Below, in pieces: positions 59,011-64,000 of a stretch of DNA of 64,000 nt. The notes beneath the pieces were generated by a model. It made no database searches. It was not told the origin of the DNA and saw nothing but the letters and a program-made list of their open reading frames with translations. Where the stretch lies: the NCBI RefSeq assembly GCF_000015865.1, contig NC_009012.1, positions 2,659,081 through 2,723,080 on the forward strand, in the 5' to 3' direction. The translations under genes and the position numbers were made by a program. This stretch comes from Acetivibrio thermocellus ATCC 27405 (GTDB taxonomy: Bacteria; Bacillota; Clostridia; Acetivibrionales; Acetivibrionaceae). Position 1 is the first letter of the stretch, and every line of letters starts with the position of its first letter.

Positions 59011-61119
59011 TCACTGTTTTGAATATTCAACATCTATCCTGGAAACTTTCCTGCTGTTCACTATTTTCGCAATCCCTACCACGTCCAGTATGCACGCCAC
59101 ACTTCTGTCTCCCAAAATTGTTGCTCCGGAAATACCTTCCACTTTGCCTATATAAGAACCAAGGTTTGTGACAACAATTTCCTGGTTCCCTATAAGCTCA
59201 TCCACCACAAGCCCAAAACGTTTTTCAGCTATTCCCAGCAAAACAATCAGAGTATTTTTCCTCTCATTACCCCGTGGGATGCCGAAATAGTCATGCAGCC
59301 ATATTAAAGGAATCGCTCTGTCCCTTATAACTGCCACTGCTTGCCCATTGATGGATTCAATTTCATTTTTTGGCTTTCGTACAATTTCAACCACATTGTT
59401 CATAGGAAGAGCATAAGTTTCATTGCTGATTTTAACCAAAAGCCCTTTTAATATTGCAAGAGTGAGGGGAAGCTTGATTGGCAGTTTGATTATGAACTTT
59501 GTCCCACTGCCTGCACAAGTCTCAACATCAATGATTCCATTCAATTTTTCAATATGGGTTTTTACAATATCCATTCCCACCCCACGGCCGGAAACATCGC
59601 TCACTTTCTGGGAAGTGGAAAAGCCTGTTTGAAAAATGAGGTTTATTAACTGCTGCTCAGTCATGTTGTTTGCTTCCTGCTCTGTAACAATCCTCTTTTT
59701 AATGGCTGACTGTTTTATCTCCTGAGGGTCAATTCCGGCTCCGTCATCTTCAACCGTTATAATTACATTGCTGTCCTCAGGCAACGCTGTCACCCGTAAT
59801 GTGCCTTGTTCAGGCTTTCCCAACTTTTTGCGAATTTCCGGATTTTCAATCCCGTGGTCTATGGCGTTTCGTATAAGGTGGATTAGCGGATCACTCATTT
59901 CCTCCATGATGGTCCTGTCTATTTCAGTTTCCCCGCCTTCCAGCACTAAATTAACTTCTTTATTCAATGAGACGGACAAGTCCCTGACCATTCTTGGAAA
60001 ACGGCTGAACAACTGCTGTACCGGTATCATACGGGTTTTCATAATTCCTTCCTGAAGCTCATTGATTAATATCGATACACGGTTTGAAATGCCTATCAAG
60101 TCATCAACGGTTTCGTCAGAAGGGTATTGGTTATATAAGTTGTTTGCAACCTGGGCAATCCGTATCTGCTCAATCACCAGTTCGCCTACCAGGTCCATCA
60201 TCCTCTCAAGACGGTCCACATCAATTCTTACAGTATGTACAACCCTTTTTTCCTCTGTCGCCGTTTTGACGCCGCTGCTATTATCTTTATCCCGTACCCC
60301 GGTTTCTCCGTCCTTTGTCTGAGATATTGAATTTTGAATAAAATAGGGGAAAACTCTGACTTCCTTAATATCCATCAGGTCATTTTGTACTTTCTGCCGC
60401 AACTCGTCGGCACTCATTTGAGTGACAACCAAAAAAGCCACTTTGCCGACATCAGAATCTATTGGTATTTCCATCACATTGGGAACCATATTTATGACTG
60501 TTCCCCACTCATTAAGGAAGTTCATTATTAAGCAGGCCCGAACTGATTTCATTTGGCTGTCTTCCAAAATCTCAACCTCGCATACAAGAACATTCTGGCC
60601 AATGCCAAGCGCCTGATTTATCTGCTCCTGCTGTTTTTCATCAAGTACAAATATCGGTTGTTCCCGACGTCCGGTTTCTAAATTTTCAGCTTTGTCCGAA
60701 TCACTGTTTTGGTTATTTGTTTCATTTTCAGATGATATCTCTTTTAATTTGGTTATCACAGGAGTTATCTCTGTTTTGACGTTGTTTGAATCAGAAACAA
60801 AATCTTCCTTTAGCATGTTCAAACAATCCAAACACTCAAAAAGAACATCGATAACAGGCCTGGATATTTCGAGAAGACCATTGCGTATTTTATCCAGAAC
60901 ATTTTCCATTTCATGGGTAAGAGTTTTCATCTTTTCAAAACCCATAGTGGCAGAAGAACCTTTCAAGGTATGTGCCGCACGGAATAATTCCTGGACCACC
61001 TCTGCTGTGCCACCGTTTTTCTCCAACTCTACAACGTTGTTTTCGAGAAGTTGTAGCTGCTCTTCCACTTCGCCGATAAAAGCCCCTATCAGCTCCGGAC
61101 TTTCAAATATGCTGGCCAT
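59011..61119 (-). CDS. cheA: Chemotaxis histidine kinase CheA
   Basis: 702 residues. HPt domain with phospho-His50 in FRAAHTLKGSSATMGF; P2 region; dimerisation helices VDRLERMMDLVGELVIEQIR; ATPase boxes HLIRNAIDHGIEN, VEDDGAGIDPQEI and SGRGVGMDIVKTHIEKL; CheW-like domain at the end. It phosphorylates CheY and CheB. It lies between cheW and the giant receptor. Confidence 0.97.
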   Translation of the reverse strand: MASIFESPELIGAFIGEVEEQLQLLENNVVELEKNGGTAEVVQELFRAAHTLKGSSATMGFEKMKTLTHEMENVLDKIRNGLLEISRPVIDVLFECLDCLNMLKEDFVSDSNNVKTEITPVITKLKEISSENETNNQNSDSDKAENLETGRREQPIFVLDEKQQEQINQALGIGQNVLVCEVEILEDSQMKSVRACLIMNFLNEWGTVINMVPNVMEIPIDSDVGKVAFLVVTQMSADELRQKVQNDLMDIKEVRVFPYFIQNSISQTKDGETGVRDKDNSSGVKTATEEKRVVHTVRIDVDRLERMMDLVGELVIEQIRIAQVANNLYNQYPSDETVDDLIGISNRVSILINELQEGIMKTRMIPVQQLFSRFPRMVRDLSVSLNKEVNLVLEGGETEIDRTIMEEMSDPLIHLIRNAIDHGIENPEIRKKLGKPEQGTLRVTALPEDSNVIITVEDDGAGIDPQEIKQSAIKKRIVTEQEANNMTEQQLINLIFQTGFSTSQKVSDVSGRGVGMDIVKTHIEKLNGIIDVETCAGSGTKFIIKLPIKLPLTLAILKGLLVKISNETYALPMNNVVEIVRKPKNEIESINGQAVAVIRDRAIPLIWLHDYFGIPRGNERKNTLIVLLGIAEKRFGLVVDELIGNQEIVVTNLGSYIGKVEGISGATILGDRSVACILDVVGIAKIVNSRKVSRIDVEYSKQ

Positions 61120-61133
61120 GCTGCACCCCTTCC

Positions 61134-61562
61134 TTATTCGTGAAGTACTTTGTCAATTTTCAGAATGCTTATCACTCCTTCGTCAGTGATACCTACACCT
61201 TCAAAGTAACTGCCGTCAATCCCTGCCACCATCTCCGGAGGTGGTTGAATGTCTGAAAACCTTATAACCTGGTTCACTTTATCAACCACAATTCCAATCA
61301 TCTCATCTCTGCTTTTCACCACAACAATGCGGGTTTTTTTGGTAGGAGTGTAATTGCCAAGACCGAATCTTTTATGAAGATTGGCCACAGGAATGATTTT
61401 GCCCCGCAGGTTGATAACCCCTTCCAGGAAAGGTTTGCTGTTATGTATTGGAGTGATACTTTGCATTTTTATAATTTCATATACATCACTGATCTTTAAC
61501 GCATATTTCTCACCTGCCAATTCATAAGCCACGTACTGGCTGGTCAAAAGATCATTCATCAT
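61134..61562 (-). CDS. cheW: Chemotaxis coupling protein CheW
   Basis: 142 residues; start at ATG 61562 after AAGGAGGTGA. Core VAYELAGEKYALKISDVYEI, NLRGKIIPVANLHKRFGL and RIVVVKSRDEMIGIVVDKV. It links receptors to CheA. First gene of the cluster. No cheY, cheC or cheD follows. Confidence 0.95.
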   Translation of the reverse strand: MMNDLLTSQYVAYELAGEKYALKISDVYEIIKMQSITPIHNSKPFLEGVINLRGKIIPVANLHKRFGLGNYTPTKKTRIVVVKSRDEMIGIVVDKVNQVIRFSDIQPPPEMVAGIDGSYFEGVGITDEGVISILKIDKVLHE

Positions 61563-61565
61563 CAC

Positions 61566-61899
61566 TCACCTCCTTCCAAGTATTGAACAAGTATTGTTAA
61601 TTTTGTTATAATTTGCTTAACATTTGAATAGTATAAAAATCAGGGCAATTTTTGAATTGGAATCGAAGGAGGAACAAAACTTAGAAAAGCAATTTGGTCT
61701 CAACTTTCCTGAAAGGTGTAATTGACGAATAATTCATAAAGAACCAAAAAGTCAAAGCTTTCCTCTGTTTTCAAGATTGGAAAACCTGAAACTTACAGGT
61801 TTTGCCGCTTGAACCTTTTGAAACTTTGTAAACTTCTTAAGCTTTCAAGCAGAACTTTATTTTTTTTACAGTAATGGTCCCAGTACCGGATGTCTGCAT
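61566..61899. other. Spacer upstream of cheW, no gene seen
   Basis: 334 bases, AT-rich. It should hold the cheW promoter on the minus strand (a TATACT lies near 61630) but no good -35 was found. Confidence 0.4.
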
Positions 61900-62058
61900 T
61901 TTTATGTTGACTTAGTTTCGTCGGTTTTGGTTCCTCCTGAAAAATGTACTTTGAAGTTATGTTCCGTATATTCTACTCCTGTGTTCTATTTTTCTGGCAC
62001 TCAGACCTTGCATGAATCAGATTTTTCTGATATCCTCTAATTGTACCATCTTAATCAT
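61900..62058 (-). pseudogene. Degenerate IS21-like istA fragment
   Basis: An ATG at 62058 with AGGAGGAAAGCA upstream opens IKMVQLEDIRK, a stop, then FMQGLSARKIEHRS, resembling the N-terminal helix-turn-helix of IstA transposases, before stops and a frame change. No istB or intact end was found. Further upstream (62059-62210) are coding-like pieces without an identity. Confidence 0.45.
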
Positions 62059-62269
62059 TGCTTTCCTCCTGCATGCCATTGGTTTGTTAACATAATTGAG
62101 CCGGAGATTTGATTAAGGTAACTTATTTCCTACTTGCGGCCCAACCTTCATAGTGTTTTCACACCAGCTCTCTAGCTTTGCCGACCAATCCTTCAACGAA
62201 CTTGGTTTTTAAAGTTTATATAAACACTAACTCAGTATTTCTAATATGTCGATTTTTCACTTTATTAAT

Positions 62270-62296
62270 GTAACAATATGCCCATTTTGTTACTTT
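62270..62296 (+). repeat. 27-bp inverted repeat, left copy (candidate recombinase site)
   Basis: Begins GTAACAA, has a 10-base asymmetric centre TATGCCCATT, and continues TTGTTAC then TTT. It is identical, in inverted orientation, to 63176-63202. The arms GTAACAA/TTGTTAC form the dyad expected of a tyrosine recombinase core site. Confidence 0.9.
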
Positions 62297-62433
62297 GGCA
62301 ATAAGCGAAAATTATTATATTTAGCAGGTTTCATATTAAATAGTATTTTTTTTTGATTTTTTTCGTATAAAAAACAATGTATCTTTTTTATAATATTTAT
62401 GATAGATTTATTACTTTAGAAATACATAAGTGT

Positions 62434-62462
62434 TTGAGTAGCGTTACTGAAACATCTATACA
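62434..62462 (+). promoter_or_regulatory. Sigma-A-like promoter of the recombinase gene
   Basis: TTGAGT (62434-62439), 17 bases, TATACA (62457-62462). The spacer contains the small dyad AGTAGCGTTACT, a possible operator. Confidence 0.6.
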
Positions 62463-62505
62463 TTTTAATAACTAACAACTTTTTAGTCAGGGGAGGGACA
62501 TGTTA

Positions 62506-63066
62506 ATGACCGTAGAACCTATTCGAAACAAAGCAAAAATCAAGCAAATGTATTATTATCTAAACGGTAAAGACCCAAAGTATGGACTGTTATTTAAGTT
62601 TGGCTTGAACACAGGATTGAGGATTAGTGATATTCTGCCTTTAAAAGTTAAAGATATTTATACACCCGACAATCGTTTTCGCGAATACCTCATCCTTAAA
62701 GAAAAGAAAACTGATAAAGAGAAAAAAATAAAAATCAATGATTCTCTCAAAAAAGAAATAGAAAATTATGTGAAAACACATAATTTATCGCAAGAAGATT
62801 GCTTGTTCTCAAGCAAAAAAGGCGGGCATATAGGCAGAGTCCAGAGCTACCGTGTATTACGGGAAGCCGCTGAAGCTGTAGGTATTGAAAACTTTGGAAC
62901 TCACAGCTTGCGCAAAACCTGGGGATATTGGACTTATAAGATGTCGCGATATAATATCGGGCTCATTATGGATACATTCAACCACAGTTCGCAACGGATA
63001 ACTCTGCGTTATATAGGTGTAAATCAGGACCAAAAAGACGAACTGTATTCTTTGGTTCAGTTTTAG
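62506..63066 (+). CDS. Catalytic-domain-only tyrosine recombinase (FimB/FimE-like size)
   Basis: 186 residues from the ATG at 62506, nine bases after GGGAGG; an ATG at 62500 is too close. No N-terminal core-binding domain. All active-site residues are visible: Arg39 in NTGLRISD, Lys around 65-68, His133 and Arg136 in GTHSLRKTWG, His160 in FNHSSQ and Tyr169 in LRYIGV. Size resembles the FimB/FimE invertases. It lies between two inverted 27-bp sites, with its own promoter and terminator inside them. The substrate sites are inferred from that layout. Confidence 0.88.
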   Translation: MTVEPIRNKAKIKQMYYYLNGKDPKYGLLFKFGLNTGLRISDILPLKVKDIYTPDNRFREYLILKEKKTDKEKKIKINDSLKKEIENYVKTHNLSQEDCLFSSKKGGHIGRVQSYRVLREAAEAVGIENFGTHSLRKTWGYWTYKMSRYNIGLIMDTFNHSSQRITLRYIGVNQDQKDELYSLVQF

Positions 63067-63076
63067 AACGGTAAAA

Positions 63077-63116
63077 ACCCCCAAACAATCAAGCAAATGG
63101 TTTGGGGGTATTATTT
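63077..63116 (+). terminator. Terminator of the recombinase gene
   Basis: Perfect 10-bp stem ACCCCCAAAC/GTTTGGGGGT (63077-63086 with 63100-63109), then ATTATTTATTT. Confidence 0.85.
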
Positions 63117-63175
63117 ATTTTATAAAAAATTTAAAATATGCAGGAAAAAAAAATATCATGTCGAAGTATATTTTT

Positions 63176-63202
63176 AAAGTAACAAAATGGGCATATTGTT
63201 AC
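63176..63202 (-). repeat. 27-bp inverted repeat, right copy (candidate recombinase site)
   Basis: Exact inverse of 62270-62296. Here the dyad is longer: 13-base arms TTTAAAGTAACAA and TTGTTACTTTAAA flank the 10-base centre AATGGGCATA, a loxP-like geometry. Confidence 0.9.
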
Positions 63203-63310
63203 TTTAAAAAACAGGAATTTTTTTCCTTTCTCTTAATTCTTATATTTTCTCCTTAAAATCTATTTCCCTCTCCAACAGTCCATAATCTGAATTTGCGCAT
63301 TACAATCGAA

Positions 63311-63339
63311 TTGACCTAATGTAAATCCTTGGCTATAAT
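63311..63339 (+). promoter_or_regulatory. Sigma-A promoter of the AraC-type gene
   Basis: TTGACC (63311-63316), 17 bases, TATAAT (63334-63339), about 110 bases beyond the right inverted repeat and 28 bases before the start codon. Confidence 0.75.
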
Positions 63340-63367
63340 TAATAATAAAACAAGGCTAGGGGTCATA

Positions 63368-64000
63368 ATGGACTTATTTACAAGAAGTTACGATAAAGAC
63401 TGGAACCGCATTGTATACTTAAAAGTATTGGAAAATCAAGAGGCATGCCTTCATCTGAAGGATGATAAGACTTGTAAATTAATCCTTTTGCTCGAAGGAA
63501 ATCCCACCATAAGATATAATAATCAAACAGCTTTTATTATCGCACCCTCTGTTCTTTGCCTGAATCATTTGGACACCGTAGAATTTGACTACAACCCCAA
63601 CTGCAAGATGACAGTTCTCTTCTTTAGACCAAGTGCCTTAAATGATCAGCTGGAATACAGTGCATTTCATTCAAATCTTTATGAAAAAATGGTTGGAACA
63701 ACGCTGTTTCAAGATATGGTATTATTGAGTTCATTTTATGATATTAACGATTCCAAACGTGAGCTCATCTTATTAGACACTGTCTCAGCTGTTAGTCTGA
63801 TGCAATTACTCAACAAAATAAACCAAGAGCTGACAGAGCAGAAAGATGGCTATTGGCCATGCAGAAGCAGATCTTATTTTATCGAACTGCTCTTTTTCCT
63901 GGAAGGATTACGCTGTAACGAGTCATTGCAGAAAATGCGCATCATATTGGGCAAGAATAAAAATAGTATTGTACATAACATCATTCAGTATCTCAATCAA
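63368..64000 (+). CDS. AraC-family-like transcriptional regulator (cut by window end)
   Basis: The frame from ATG 63368 (AGGGG upstream) stays open for 211 codons to the last base. An N-terminal cupin-like region (LILLLEGNPTIRYNNQTAFI, then APSVLCLNHLDTVEF) is followed by a helical linker and the beginning of what should be the DNA-binding part (NSIVHNIIQYLNQ at the edge, as in AraC proteins just before the first HTH). The HTH itself is outside the window, so the family call rests on the N-terminal pattern. Confidence 0.65.
   Translation, partial: MDLFTRSYDKDWNRIVYLKVLENQEACLHLKDDKTCKLILLLEGNPTIRYNNQTAFIIAPSVLCLNHLDTVEFDYNPNCKMTVLFFRPSALNDQLEYSAFHSNLYEKMVGTTLFQDMVLLSSFYDINDSKRELILLDTVSAVSLMQLLNKINQELTEQKDGYWPCRSRSYFIELLFFLEGLRCNESLQKMRIILGKNKNSIVHNIIQYLNQ

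Noticed and set aside
63176-63202. Right inverted repeat as a second terminator of the recombinase gene
   Set aside because: A strong terminator already lies at 63077-63116, no T-run follows, and the asymmetric centre is identical to the distant left copy.

Overview
The window looks like a chromosomal segment of a motile, anaerobic, Gram-positive clostridial bacterium. The best fit is Acetivibrio (Clostridium) thermocellus or a close relative. This is inferred from a secreted dockerin-only protein (cellulosome parts), a Bacillus/Clostridium-type flagellar late operon with CsrA and FliW, an ntp-type V-ATPase operon, AGGAGG ribosome sites and AT-rich spacers. No tRNA, rRNA or CRISPR array was seen.

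Layout. 1-6960 (minus): flagellin glycosylation genes (nonulosonate-type methylase, sugar-nucleotide 4,6-dehydratase, two Maf proteins) behind two short flagellins, with a sigma-D-type promoter and CsrA-like leader sites. 7020-8438: a class 3 aldehyde dehydrogenase. 8650-16334 (minus): comFC-yvyF-flgM-flgN-flgK-flgK-flgL-yviE-fliW-csrA, the Bacillus subtilis gene order with an extra flgK. 16328-30719 (minus): housekeeping genes (recD2, metK behind a SAM-I riboswitch, a thioesterase, ftsH, hpt, tilS, dnaB, rplI, gdpP, a MazG-like gene, pheA). 31104-39872 (plus): nine-gene V-type ATPase operon whose K subunit keeps the sodium ligands of the Enterococcus enzyme. 39930-41801 (minus): ABC-F ATPase behind a long leader with a 34-residue leader peptide. 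41895-42431: a secreted protein made of two dockerins. 42861-44901: a CoA-dehydratase-activase-related pair. 45192-47064: an AAA15 ATPase and a TOPRIM partner, both broken by single-base frameshifts. 47675-49724: a protease-less FtsH-like AAA protein and a TraB/ChaN-like lipoprotein. 50049-52465: an amino-acid ABC transporter with an apparently circularly permuted binding protein. 52488-61562 (minus): cheW-cheA-mcp-cheR-cheB, with a giant soluble receptor built of 56-residue repeats. 61566-64000: an IS21-like remnant, then a catalytic-domain-only tyrosine recombinase between two perfect 27-bp inverted copies of a core-site-like sequence, then an AraC-type regulator cut by the window end.

How the genes work together. 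FlgM, FlgN, FlgK, FlgL, FliW and CsrA set timing and export of the flagellins; Maf and sugar enzymes probably glycosylate them; the che cluster steers the motor. The strongest candidates for undescribed biology are the recombinase between inverted sites (a possible self-inverting switch), the giant receptor, the double dockerin, the permuted binding protein and the ABC-F attenuator.
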